Shown here: positions 1-9,531 of the stretch, piece by piece
Layout of the letters: each line of letters starts with the position of its first letter
Numbering within the stretch: the stretch's first letter is position 1
Assembly (NCBI GenBank): GCA_905233905.1
Contig: CAJOFN010000007.1
Coordinates: 1-57,096 of the forward strand
From: an uncultured Lachnospiraceae bacterium
GTDB taxonomy: Bacteria; Bacillota; Clostridia; Lachnospirales; Lachnospiraceae
Direction of reading: 5' to 3'
DNA: 57,096 bases
Position numbers and translations under genes: made by a program
Notes under the pieces: model-generated
Told to the model about the DNA's origin: nothing
Seen by the model: the letters and a program-made list of their open reading frames with translations, nothing else
Database searches by the model: none

Positions 1-432
1 GACAAGGATCTGATCGAGATAGAGGTTACGGAGACCGTGGATGATGAGGAGCATGGCATACTGACTGATTTCATCAATCAGCTTTATTCCATGAAGATCA
101 AGACTGCGATAGATGATTTTGGCTCCGGCTATTCTTCGCTTTCAACACTCAGGGAGTTTCAGGTCCACACCTTAAAGATCGACCGTTCATTTATAAATAC
201 AGACGAGTTTTCCTGGAAGGATGAGATAATCCTTGCAGATATCATCCGTATGGCAAAAAGGCTTGGGATAGAGGTTCTTACCGAAGGAGTTGAAAGGGAG
301 GATCAGTTGTATTTCGTCAACAAGGCGGGCTGTGATGTGATCCAGGGCTTTTATTATGACAGGCCTCTTCCCAGGGAGGAGTTTATGGAGAGACTTAAGG
401 ACAAGAAGTTCTACAAGGGAAGGAGAAGCTGA
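1..432 (+). CDS. EAL-domain cyclic-di-GMP phosphodiesterase, C-terminal part (5' end outside window)
   Basis: Frame open from base 1 (DKDLIEIEVTETVDDEE...); EAL motifs EVTET, DDFGSGYSSL, LKIDRSFI, TEGVE; stop TGA 430-432. Confidence 0.9.
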   Translation, partial: DKDLIEIEVTETVDDEEHGILTDFINQLYSMKIKTAIDDFGSGYSSLSTLREFQVHTLKIDRSFINTDEFSWKDEIILADIIRMAKRLGIEVLTEGVEREDQLYFVNKAGCDVIQGFYYDRPLPREEFMERLKDKKFYKGRRS

Positions 433-3400
433 TGGCGCAGAGAACGGATTTCAAAAAGGTTCTGATCATTGGATCGGGGCCGATCGTTATAGGGCAGGCA
501 TGCGAGTTCGACTATTCAGGGACCCAGGCCTGCAAGGCATTAAGGAGCATGGGCTATGAGATAGTGCTTGTTAATTCCAACCCCGCAACCATAATGACTG
601 ATCAGCAGATGGCTGACAGGACATATATTGAACCGCTGAATGTTGAGCGCGTGACAGCCGTGATCGAAAAGGAACGCCCCGATGCGCTGCTTCCTAATCT
701 GGGAGGACAGTCGGGGCTCAATCTCTGTTCAGAGCTGTATAAGGCAGGGGTTTTGGATAAATATGATGTGAAGGTCATCGGTGTTGCGGTAGATGCCATC
801 GAAAGAGGAGAAGACAGGACAGAGTTTAAGAATACCATGAATTCCCTTGGCATAGCCATGGCAAAGAGCAAGGCCTGCTACAGCGTGGATGAGGCTCTTG
901 CCGAAGCTGATGAGCTGGGTTATCCTGTGGTGCTCCGCCCTGCATATACCATGGGCGGGGCAGGAGGCGGTCTGGTCTACAACAAGGAAGAGCTTGAGGT
1001 CGTGTGCAAGAGAGGGCTTGCGGCGTCCCTGATACATCAGGTATTAGTGGAGGAGTCCATTTTAGGCTGGGAAGAGTTAGAGCTTGAAGTGGTAAGGGAC
1101 AGCGCCGGCAACATGATCACGGTCTGCTTTATTGAGAATGTCGATCCCGTTGGAGTGCATACCGGAGATTCCTTCTGTACCGCGCCCATGCTGACCATTG
1201 ATGAAGAGCTTCAAAAGGAGCTTCAGAAGCAGGCATACCGCATAGTGGAGCATATCGGGGTTATCGGAGGCACGAATGTACAGTTTGCCCATGACCCTAA
1301 GAGCGGCAGGGTAGTAGTAATAGAGATAAATCCCCGTACATCCCGCTCATCCGCCCTTGCTTCAAAGGCTACAGGCTTCCCTATCGCGCTGGTATCAGCA
1401 AAGCTTGCGGCAGGGATGCTCTTATCAGAGATAGAAGACAGCCGGTTTGGAACACTGGACAAGTATGTTCCTACAGGGGACTATGTAGTGGTCAAATTCG
1501 CGAGATGGGCTTTTGAAAAATTTGACGGGGTAAAGGATATTCTCGGCACCCAGATGAGGGCCGTAGGTGAGGTCATGAGCATTGGAAAGACCTTTAAAGA
1601 GGCTTTCCAGAAGGCTGTAAGATCACTTGAAAAGGACAGATACGGGCTGGGCTTTGTTAAGGATTTTAATGATCTTTCCAGAGAAGAGCTTTTAAGCAGG
1701 CTTATAGTACCTTCAAGCGAGAGGTATTTCATCATATATGAGGCGCTTAGAAAGGGAGCTTCTGTGGATGAAATCTTTGATATTACCGCAGTCAAGCATT
1801 ATTTCCTCACACAGATGAAAGAGCTTGTGGAAGAGGAAGAGGAGATTATTTCCAAATTCAAGGGCCAGGTTCCGGATGCCAATACCCTTAAGAGGGCAAA
1901 GGAGGACGGTTTTTCGGACAAGTATCTCTCTGAAATCCTTGGTGTGTCAGAGGATGACATAAGGCACGAAAGGGAAAAGGCAGGCATAAGCGAAGGCTGG
2001 TACGGCGTGCATGTATCAGGCACCATGGACAGCGCATATTATTATTCCACTTACTGCGGCGGGGATGATGATAAGGTTTTTGGCACTAAGAACAAGATAA
2101 TGATCTTGGGCGGCGGACCCAACCGCATAGGACAGGGCATAGAGTTTGATTACTGCTGCGTACATGCGGCACAGGCTCTTAAGAAGCTTGGCTTCGAGAC
2201 CATAATAGTAAACTGCAATCCCGAGACTGTATCCACAGATTACGATACCTCGGACAAGCTGTATTTCGAGCCCCTTACGGTAGAGGACGTGCTTCAGATA
2301 TACCGCAAGGAAAAGCCGTTGGGAGTTATTGCCCAGTTTGGCGGGCAGACACCTCTTAATATCTCAGACAAGCTGCTGGAGGAGGGGGTAAACATTCTTG
2401 GCACGCCTCCGAGTGTCATAGCTATGGCAGAGGACCGTGATCTGTTCAGGCAGATGATGGACAGGCTTGGCATACCCATGGCACAGTCCGGAATGGCTTC
2501 CACCATCGAAGAAGCAAAGGCTATCGCTGCTGATATAGGATATCCCGTCATGGTAAGGCCTTCCTTTGTTCTCGGCGGACGGGGCATGGAGGTCGTAAGG
2601 GATGAAGAGAGCATGGAATCCTATATGAGGGATGCCATCGGTGTTACTCCCGACAGACCGATACTCATAGACAGATTTTTGATGAATGCCATGGAATGTG
2701 AGGCGGATGCCATCTGTGACGGCAATGACGCCTTCATTCCGGCTGTTATGGAGCATATCGAGCTTGCGGGGATACATTCCGGGGATTCTGCATGCATAAT
2801 TCCTTCAAAGCATATATCAGATGAGCATCTTGATACCATAAGGGAGTATACAAGAAAGATCGCTGTTGAGATGAAGGTGGTGGGACTGATGAATATCCAG
2901 TACGCCATTGAGAAGGATACTGTATATGTATTAGAGGCAAATCCCAGAGCCTCAAGGACAGTTCCACTTGTTTCAAAGGTATGCGGCATCAGCATGGTTC
3001 CGATCGCCACAGATATAATAACAGGCTCCATTACGGGAAGACCTTCTCCTGTTTCAAAGTGGAATGAAGAGAAGAGCAAAAAGGGTGAAAACTTCGGCCA
3101 TTACGGAGTAAAGGAAGCGGTATTTCCCTTTAACATGTTCCCGGAGGTCGATCCTGTACTCGGGCCAGAAATGCGCTCCACAGGAGAGGTTTTGGGGCTT
3201 GCGTCCACTACCGGCGAGGCATTTTATAAGGCCCAGGAGGCAGCAGGTGCCAAGCTTCCGCTATCAGGAACTGTGCTTATTTCCGTAAATGAGGAAGATA
3301 AGGATTACGCGGTAGAGCTGGCTAAAAGCTTCCATGCGGATGGCTTCAAGCTCCTGGCAACCCACCACACCTGCGAAGCGATAAGCAAAGCCGGTATTCC

Positions 3401-3665
3401 GGTGAAGAGGGTGCTTAAGAATTTTGAGGGAAGGCCCAATATCGAGGATATAATCACCAACCAGGATGTGGATCTTGTTATCAATTCACCCATAGGCAAG
3501 GGAGCGCGCCATGCCGACGGTTATGTGCGCCGCGCCGCCATTAAGGCAAGGATTCCATATATCACTACCATCGCCGAAGCCCAGGCTGCGGCAGAGGGGA
3601 TTCACGTGGTAAGGGAAAGCGGAGCCGGAGGTATTAAGGCTTTACAGGAGCTTAACAGTAATTGA
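432..3665 (+). CDS. carB: carbamoyl-phosphate synthase large subunit
   Basis: 1077 aa, two ATP-grasp halves, MAQRTDFKKVLIIGSGPIVIGQACEFDYSGTQACKAL... Confidence 0.97.
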   Translation: MAQRTDFKKVLIIGSGPIVIGQACEFDYSGTQACKALRSMGYEIVLVNSNPATIMTDQQMADRTYIEPLNVERVTAVIEKERPDALLPNLGGQSGLNLCSELYKAGVLDKYDVKVIGVAVDAIERGEDRTEFKNTMNSLGIAMAKSKACYSVDEALAEADELGYPVVLRPAYTMGGAGGGLVYNKEELEVVCKRGLAASLIHQVLVEESILGWEELELEVVRDSAGNMITVCFIENVDPVGVHTGDSFCTAPMLTIDEELQKELQKQAYRIVEHIGVIGGTNVQFAHDPKSGRVVVIEINPRTSRSSALASKATGFPIALVSAKLAAGMLLSEIEDSRFGTLDKYVPTGDYVVVKFARWAFEKFDGVKDILGTQMRAVGEVMSIGKTFKEAFQKAVRSLEKDRYGLGFVKDFNDLSREELLSRLIVPSSERYFIIYEALRKGASVDEIFDITAVKHYFLTQMKELVEEEEEIISKFKGQVPDANTLKRAKEDGFSDKYLSEILGVSEDDIRHEREKAGISEGWYGVHVSGTMDSAYYYSTYCGGDDDKVFGTKNKIMILGGGPNRIGQGIEFDYCCVHAAQALKKLGFETIIVNCNPETVSTDYDTSDKLYFEPLTVEDVLQIYRKEKPLGVIAQFGGQTPLNISDKLLEEGVNILGTPPSVIAMAEDRDLFRQMMDRLGIPMAQSGMASTIEEAKAIAADIGYPVMVRPSFVLGGRGMEVVRDEESMESYMRDAIGVTPDRPILIDRFLMNAMECEADAICDGNDAFIPAVMEHIELAGIHSGDSACIIPSKHISDEHLDTIREYTRKIAVEMKVVGLMNIQYAIEKDTVYVLEANPRASRTVPLVSKVCGISMVPIATDIITGSITGRPSPVSKWNEEKSKKGENFGHYGVKEAVFPFNMFPEVDPVLGPEMRSTGEVLGLASTTGEAFYKAQEAAGAKLPLSGTVLISVNEEDKDYAVELAKSFHADGFKLLATHHTCEAISKAGIPVKRVLKNFEGRPNIEDIITNQDVDLVINSPIGKGARHADGYVRRAAIKARIPYITTIAEAQAAAEGIHVVRESGAGGIKALQELNSN

Positions 3666-6352
3666 AACAGATAACCATAGGAATACTTGCGCATGTAGAT
3701 GCAGGGAAAACAACCCTTTCCGAATCACTGCTATATAATTCAAAGGCAATTAAAAAGGCCGGAAGAGTGGATCACGGGGATTCACATCTTGATACGGATG
3801 AGATAGAGCGCAAGAGGGGGATAACCGTTTTTTCAGCACAGGCCTCCTTTAATGCCGGTGACACGAAGGTTGTTCTTATAGACACCCCGGGGCATGTGGA
3901 TTTTGCGGCAGAGACAGAGAGGGTGCTTCCGGTGCTGGATTACGCCCTTCTTCTCATATCGGCGGCAGAGGGTATTCAAAGCCACACCAAGACCTTGTGG
4001 CAGCTTTTGGACAGATACCATATCCCCGTTATTGTTTTTTTTAACAAGATGGATATCAGCGAAAATGAAGAGAATGAGCTGATAGCCCGGATGAATGAAG
4101 CATTTTCCGATGGCTTTGTGAATTTTATGGAGCCTGAAGCCGAAGCCGCCCTTGAGGACATATCCTTAGTGGATGAAGGTGTGATGGAGCTTTTTCTTGA
4201 AGAGGGCAGGCTGGATAAAGGGCTTGTGTCAGGCCTTATCAGGGACAGGAAGCTCTTTCCCTGTATTTTCGGTTCCGCTCTTTTGCATGAGGGCGTAAAG
4301 CCGCTGATAAAGGTATTAAATGACTACACTCTCGGAAGAAGCTTTGGGGATGATTTCGCAGCAAAGGTATATAAGATAACATATGCTCCTGACGGTAAGA
4401 GGCTGACGCATATGCGCGTAACCGGAGGGAGTATTTCCATAAGACAGGAGATAACCGGAAATATTCCCGTAACCCGGGAAGAGAACGAGGAGGGTGATAC
4501 CTGGTCTGAAAAGATAACTGAGATACGGGTATACGATGGCGAGCGGTTTGAAAATGTAAATTCCGCCGAAAAAGGCGATGTGGTGGCAGTCTGCGGTTTA
4601 ACTCACACAGTCAGCGGAATGGGACTCGGAGCGGATGAAACCTTTGTCACTCCGACCCTTGCCCCGGTGCTTACCTACAATATGACCTTTGAGGGCAATA
4701 TTGACGCGGCGGCAGCCTGGAAGGATATCAGTATCTTGGAGGATGAGCTGCCGGAGCTTTCCCTTGAATGGGACAAGGCCGCAAGAGCCGTAAAGGTAAG
4801 GCTGATGGGAGAGGTGCAGACCGAGATACTCACCTCTATCATCAAAGACCGGTTCGGATATGTAGTAAGCTTTGGGCAGAGCAGGATCGCCTACAAAGAG
4901 ACTATCGCTGATGTTGTAGAGGGAGTGGGACATTTTGAACCATTACGGCACTACGCCGAGGTCCACCTTCGTATGGAACCGCTTGAAAGAGGCAGCGGGC
5001 TTATATTTGACAGCGACTGTCCCCAGGAGCTGCTGGCGGTCAACTGGCAGAGGCTGGTACTGACTCATTTAAGGGAGAGGGTACACAAAGGAGTGCTTAC
5101 GGGCTCGCCCATCACGGATATGAGGATAGTGGTGACTGCCGGAAGGGCTCATCCTAAGCATACAGAGGGTGGAGATTTCAGACAGGCAACCTACCGGGCT
5201 GTCCGTCACGGTCTGATGAAGGCTGTAAACGTACTGCTGGAGCCATATTATCACTTTACCCTCTCCATACCATCATCCCAGATAGGCAGGGCGATGACGG
5301 ATATAGAGGCCATGAGCGGGAAATGCAATCCGCCGGTCATCGAGGGCGATGAGGCAGAGCTTACAGGCATAGCGCCTGTCAGCGAAATGCACGGCTATGC
5401 CTCCAATGTGCTGGCGTATACCGGGGGAGAGGGAAGGATAGCCCTTAATGTTGCAGGTTACTATGCCTGTCACAATGCAGAGGATGTTATATTAGAAAGA
5501 GGCTACGATCCCGAGTCCGATGTCAGAAATCCTTCAGGATCAGTGTTCTGTACCCACGGGGCAGGCTTTGTGGTTCCCTGGGATCAGGTAGAGGATTATA
5601 TGCATGTTGAAGCAAGTGTAAGAAATGGCAGCGTTTCGACGGATGATATGATAATGCCCGTGGCAGTACCCAAAGCCGCAAAGAGCAAGGGCTACAGCGG
5701 AAGTCTGGCTGAGGATAAGGAGCTGCTTGCAATATTTGAAAGGGAGTTCGGGCAGGTAAAGACCAAAAGGTATAATGAGGTCAGGCGGATAAGTCCCGCG
5801 TCCAATCCTGATATTGGAGGAAATACCGAAAGATACCAGAGAAAGGCAAAGGAAAAGGAAGAGAGAAAGAGAGCAAAGAGAAAATCCTATCTTTTAGTGG
5901 ACGGATACAATGTGATCCACTCCCAAAAGGAATTAAAGGAGCTGGCTGAAGAGGATCTGTCTGCGGCAAGGGGAAAGCTCTGTGATATGCTCTGTAATTA
6001 TCAGGGCTTTACCGGCAGGATAACAATAGTGGTATTTGACGCCTATAAGGTGCCCGGCAACACCGGAAGCGTGGAAAAGTACAACAATATTTATGTGATC
6101 TACACAAAGGAGGCGGAAAGCGCCGATGCCTATATTGAAAAGGCGACGCATGAAATAGCAAAGGAGCATGACGTTATGGTGGCGACATCCGACGGAATGG
6201 TGCAGTTAATAGTTTTGGGAGCGGGAGCGATAAGAATGTCCTCAAATGAATTGATAGAGGATATGGAAAGGATCTCTTCCGAAAGCCTGGAAAGGGAAAG
6301 GGTTAAAAATCATGATCAGGGATCAAAAGATAGTAATGGGTTATTCGGCTGA
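3662..6352 (+). CDS. TetM/EF-G-like translational GTPase fused to C-terminal NYN (YacP/Rae1-like) nuclease domain
   Basis: TTG start overlapping carB stop; G1 AHVDAGKTTL, G3 DTPGH, G4 NKMD; EF-G-like domains; C-terminal SYLLVDGYNVIH...VVFDAYKV...ESADAYIEK...VATSDG from about nt 5885. Confidence 0.9.
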   Translation: MKQITIGILAHVDAGKTTLSESLLYNSKAIKKAGRVDHGDSHLDTDEIERKRGITVFSAQASFNAGDTKVVLIDTPGHVDFAAETERVLPVLDYALLLISAAEGIQSHTKTLWQLLDRYHIPVIVFFNKMDISENEENELIARMNEAFSDGFVNFMEPEAEAALEDISLVDEGVMELFLEEGRLDKGLVSGLIRDRKLFPCIFGSALLHEGVKPLIKVLNDYTLGRSFGDDFAAKVYKITYAPDGKRLTHMRVTGGSISIRQEITGNIPVTREENEEGDTWSEKITEIRVYDGERFENVNSAEKGDVVAVCGLTHTVSGMGLGADETFVTPTLAPVLTYNMTFEGNIDAAAAWKDISILEDELPELSLEWDKAARAVKVRLMGEVQTEILTSIIKDRFGYVVSFGQSRIAYKETIADVVEGVGHFEPLRHYAEVHLRMEPLERGSGLIFDSDCPQELLAVNWQRLVLTHLRERVHKGVLTGSPITDMRIVVTAGRAHPKHTEGGDFRQATYRAVRHGLMKAVNVLLEPYYHFTLSIPSSQIGRAMTDIEAMSGKCNPPVIEGDEAELTGIAPVSEMHGYASNVLAYTGGEGRIALNVAGYYACHNAEDVILERGYDPESDVRNPSGSVFCTHGAGFVVPWDQVEDYMHVEASVRNGSVSTDDMIMPVAVPKAAKSKGYSGSLAEDKELLAIFEREFGQVKTKRYNEVRRISPASNPDIGGNTERYQRKAKEKEERKRAKRKSYLLVDGYNVIHSQKELKELAEEDLSAARGKLCDMLCNYQGFTGRITIVVFDAYKVPGNTGSVEKYNNIYVIYTKEAESADAYIEKATHEIAKEHDVMVATSDGMVQLIVLGAGAIRMSSNELIEDMERISSESLERERVKNHDQGSKDSNGLFG

Positions 6353-7886
6353 AGGAGAAGCGGCAGTAATAGAGCCTAAAATGGCAAACCGCCACGGACT
6401 GATAGCCGGAGCCACAGGTACGGGAAAGACAGTTTCCTTAAAGGTGATGGCGGAGGGATTTTCTACTCTTGGAGTTCCGGTATTTGTATCGGATGTCAAG
6501 GGTGATATTTCAGGAATGGCGGCAATGGGAACTGAAAATGAAAATGTCACAAGCCGCCTTGAAGCAATGGGGATCGGGGATTTTTCCTATGAAGCCTATC
6601 CGGTTACCTTCTGGGATATTTACGGAAAGAACGGGATACCGCTCCGTACAACGATCTCCGAGATGGGGCCATTACTTCTTTCAAAGATACTTAATCTTAC
6701 CACGGTGCAGTCTGATGTGTTAGGGGTTGTATTTAAGATCGCTGATGACGAGCAGCTTCTGCTTACCGATACCAAGGATCTTAAGGCAATGCTTGCCTAT
6801 GTTTCCGAAAAGAATAAGGAATACGAGGCTGAGTACGGAAAGATGTCGTCCCAGTCTCTTGCTGCGATCACAAGGGCGGTGGTAGTGCTTGAGTCCGAGG
6901 GAGGGGATAAGTTCTTCGGAGAGCCTGCCCTTTCCGTGGCGGACTGGTTTACGACAGATACCTCCGGAAGGGGAATGATGCATATTTTAGATGCTTCAAG
7001 CCTTATTAATTCGCCGAAGCTTTACGGGGCATTTCTTCTGTGGCTTTTGTCCGAGCTTTTTGAGCTTTTGCCGGAGGTGGGAGATCTGGAGCTTCCAAGG
7101 ATGATATTCTTCTTTGACGAGGCGCATCTTCTGTTCAATGACGCGTCAAAGGCTCTGCTGGAAAAGATAGAGCAGGTGGTAAAGCTCATCCGTTCAAAGG
7201 GGGTGGGAATCTATTTCTGCACCCAGAATCCCGCAGATATTCCGGGGGGAGTATTATCACAGCTATCCAACAAGATCGAACACGCTCTCCACGCCTATTC
7301 GCCGGCAGAGCAGAAGGGTGTAAAGGTCATAGCTGCTTCTTATCCGGTAAATCCAGATTTTGATACCTTTGATGCCATTCAGTCATTGGGAACAGGGGAG
7401 GCTGTTATTTCATTCCTAAGAGAAGACGGAATACCCTCCATTGCGACAAAGGTAAGCATAGTTCCGCCGCAGTCGTCAATGACTATGATCGATGCCGCAC
7501 AAAGGGAGCAGAAGATAAAGGGCGCCATGCTCTACGCTAAATATTATAATCCCACTGACCCTGATACAGCTTATGAATTCCTGCAGAGAAGGGCTGCTGA
7601 AAGGGAAATGGCGCTCACTGATGAAAAGCGCGCCCTTGAAGAAGCAAAGGCTCTGGAAAAGGAGGAAAAGGCTGCGCAAAAAGCTGCCGAAAAGGAGGCC
7701 CAGCGACAGAGCAGGGCAAAGAAGCAGGCTGTAAAGACAGTGGGCAATACCGTTGCCGGCACAGTTGGAAGAGAGATCGGCAAACAGGTGGGAAAGAATA
7801 TGGGTGGTACCTTTGGAAAGACCCTTGGCGGAAATGTGGGAGCAAGCATAGGAAGAGGCCTGCTTGCCACCCTGCTCAACCGCTAA
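6312..7886 (+). CDS. DUF853 / HerA-like ATPase
   Basis: Walker A GATGTGKT, Walker B MIFFFDEAHLLF, Gly-rich C-terminus (GKQVGKNMGGTFGKTLGGNVG) typical of DUF853. Confidence 0.88.
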   Translation: MIRDQKIVMGYSAEGEAAVIEPKMANRHGLIAGATGTGKTVSLKVMAEGFSTLGVPVFVSDVKGDISGMAAMGTENENVTSRLEAMGIGDFSYEAYPVTFWDIYGKNGIPLRTTISEMGPLLLSKILNLTTVQSDVLGVVFKIADDEQLLLTDTKDLKAMLAYVSEKNKEYEAEYGKMSSQSLAAITRAVVVLESEGGDKFFGEPALSVADWFTTDTSGRGMMHILDASSLINSPKLYGAFLLWLLSELFELLPEVGDLELPRMIFFFDEAHLLFNDASKALLEKIEQVVKLIRSKGVGIYFCTQNPADIPGGVLSQLSNKIEHALHAYSPAEQKGVKVIAASYPVNPDFDTFDAIQSLGTGEAVISFLREDGIPSIATKVSIVPPQSSMTMIDAAQREQKIKGAMLYAKYYNPTDPDTAYEFLQRRAAEREMALTDEKRALEEAKALEKEEKAAQKAAEKEAQRQSRAKKQAVKTVGNTVAGTVGREIGKQVGKNMGGTFGKTLGGNVGASIGRGLLATLLNR

Positions 7887-8754
7887 AGGAAAGGAATCCG
7901 CTGGCTCCGCAGGGCAGCACAAGAGAGCTTTCTCTTACGGGAAGTCCTATCTCGTCAGATGAGATAAGGCTGCTTTCTGTGTCTGTGGAGCTTGCGAGAA
8001 GATATGTGAGCACCGCCGGCTGCAAGCCTGTGGTATAGGAGTTTATAAGAATAAACAGCGGCTCCTCCGATAAGAGCAGAGACAGGTCGCATAAAAGGGG
8101 ATAGATGGTCTGTTCTATCTTCCAGATCTCACCCTTTGGTCCACGGCCATATGAGGGAGGATCTAATATTATGGCGTCATAGTGTCTGCCACGGCGCAGC
8201 TCCCGGGCGACAAATTTAGCGCAGTCGTCTACAAGCCAGCGTATGGGAGCCTCTGACAGGCCGGAAATGGCGGCATTTTCCTTTGCCCAGCCTACCATTC
8301 CTTTGGAGGCGTCAACATGGGTGACGCTTGCGCCAGCCGCCGCGCAGGCAAGGGTGGCTCCGCCGGTATAGGCGAATAAGTTAAGCACACTTATGGGACG
8401 GCCGGCACCCCTGATGGCAAGGCTTACCCGGTCCCAGTTTGCAGCCTGTTCGGGAAATACTCCGGTATGCTTGAAGGCAAAGGGCTTGAGCTTAAAGGAG
8501 ATATCCCTGCCTATGGCAAGAGGATAGGAGATGGTCCATTCCTCGGGCAGATCTACTATATCCCAGTGTCCGCCGCCCTTGCTGCTGCGGTGGTAACGGG
8601 CGTTGTGCCTGCCCCAGAGTCGCTTGTCCTTCGGGGTATTCCATATGACCTGAGGGTCGGGGCGGATTAGAAGATAATCCCCCCATCTTTCTAATTTTTC
8701 CTTGTCTGAGGCGTCTAAGACTTCAAAGTCGCGCCAATTCTCTGATACTATCAT
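7876..8754 (-). CDS. class I SAM-dependent (RlmI/RlmK-like) methyltransferase
   Basis: LNLFAYTGGATLACAAAGASVTHVDASKGMVGWAKENA, DAIILDPPSYGRGPKGE motifs. Confidence 0.9.
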   Translation of the reverse strand: MIVSENWRDFEVLDASDKEKLERWGDYLLIRPDPQVIWNTPKDKRLWGRHNARYHRSSKGGGHWDIVDLPEEWTISYPLAIGRDISFKLKPFAFKHTGVFPEQAANWDRVSLAIRGAGRPISVLNLFAYTGGATLACAAAGASVTHVDASKGMVGWAKENAAISGLSEAPIRWLVDDCAKFVARELRRGRHYDAIILDPPSYGRGPKGEIWKIEQTIYPLLCDLSLLLSEEPLFILINSYTTGLQPAVLTYLLASSTDTESSLISSDEIGLPVRESSLVLPCGASGFLSFSG

Positions 8755-8782
8755 GATAAAAGTGTATCACATACAAAAGAAA

Positions 8783-8812
8783 TTGTACACAGGTGATCTG
8801 TTATGGTATAAT
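8783..8812 (+). promoter_or_regulatory. predicted sigma-A promoter: TTGTAC-N18-TATAAT with extended -10 (TGG)
   Basis: Boxes at 8783-8788 and 8807-8812, upstream of the ORF at 8855. Confidence 0.65.
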
Positions 8813-8854
8813 AGTATAGATTGTATTCTATGCAGAAAGGAATTGTCATTTAGT

Positions 8855-9481
8855 ATGAAGTCTTACAGGATGAACGCAAAGGTTTTGCTTATGATATATG
8901 TCATAGCGATAGCTGTTTCGCTTATTCCGGCAAAATGGGTAATGGCAGCAGGGCTGGAGGGTGATGCCCCGGTGCCTGACGGCTGCGCCGAGCTTGTTAT
9001 ATCAAACATTACAACAGGCGGAGCAAAGGCTTTGGCAGAGGTCATAGAGAAGGCAGAGGGGGTAGAGTCAGTAGCTTTTTCCAATGGCAATGACAGTCTC
9101 GCTCATTACATGCTGACCTTTGCTTACAGACAGGATGATGAGCGTGCCCTGGCAGCGCTTAATGGTGTTGAAGAGCTTCTTTGTGACTATGACATCTATG
9201 TTTCCACGGGCATGGGAGACACAGGCTCATCAGAGAATACAAAGCCTCTAACTGTAATGATAGTTATGGGTGTGATCTCGTTATTTGCGATGCTTCCACA
9301 GCTTGGGACCGTGCTTTGCGGCGTATTGGACGGCATCCTTCACATGGGCATAATACCGGGAAGCATCTTTTTGGGAGATAATATTTTATGCGTTCGCAGT
9401 GTGACATATATGTTCATGTCAGGCCTGTTTATTACAGCGGTGATGATGGCGCGGTACCGGAAGATGTCAAGATCTCCCTGA
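8855..9481 (+). CDS. hypothetical membrane protein
   Basis: ORF track begins at 8702, but that start overlaps the opposite-strand gene and lies upstream of the predicted promoter; ATG at 8855 (MKSYRMNAKVLLMIYVIAIAVSLIPAK...) fits better; N-terminal signal/TM plus C-terminal TM segments. Confidence 0.6.
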   Translation: MKSYRMNAKVLLMIYVIAIAVSLIPAKWVMAAGLEGDAPVPDGCAELVISNITTGGAKALAEVIEKAEGVESVAFSNGNDSLAHYMLTFAYRQDDERALAALNGVEELLCDYDIYVSTGMGDTGSSENTKPLTVMIVMGVISLFAMLPQLGTVLCGVLDGILHMGIIPGSIFLGDNILCVRSVTYMFMSGLFITAVMMARYRKMSRSP

Positions 9482-9531
9482 ACAAAATGCTTTGATCTTG
9501 GTATTGGATTAAATGAGGAACAGGAGAGAGA

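Noticed and set aside
602-3499. Many antisense ORFs of 60-150 aa across carB and throughout the window
   Set aside because: They lie opposite highly conserved genes, lack recognisable domains and follow from the codon usage of the sense strand.
3662-6352. Calling this a tetracycline resistance gene
   Set aside because: TetM-like fold, but the domain IV tip differs, it is fused to a nuclease and sits in a housekeeping context with no mobile element; resistance is not supported by sequence alone.
8702-8854. ORF start at 8702 for the membrane protein
   Set aside because: This extension is antisense to the 5' end of the methyltransferase gene and upstream of the predicted promoter at 8783-8812; ATG 8855 is more likely.
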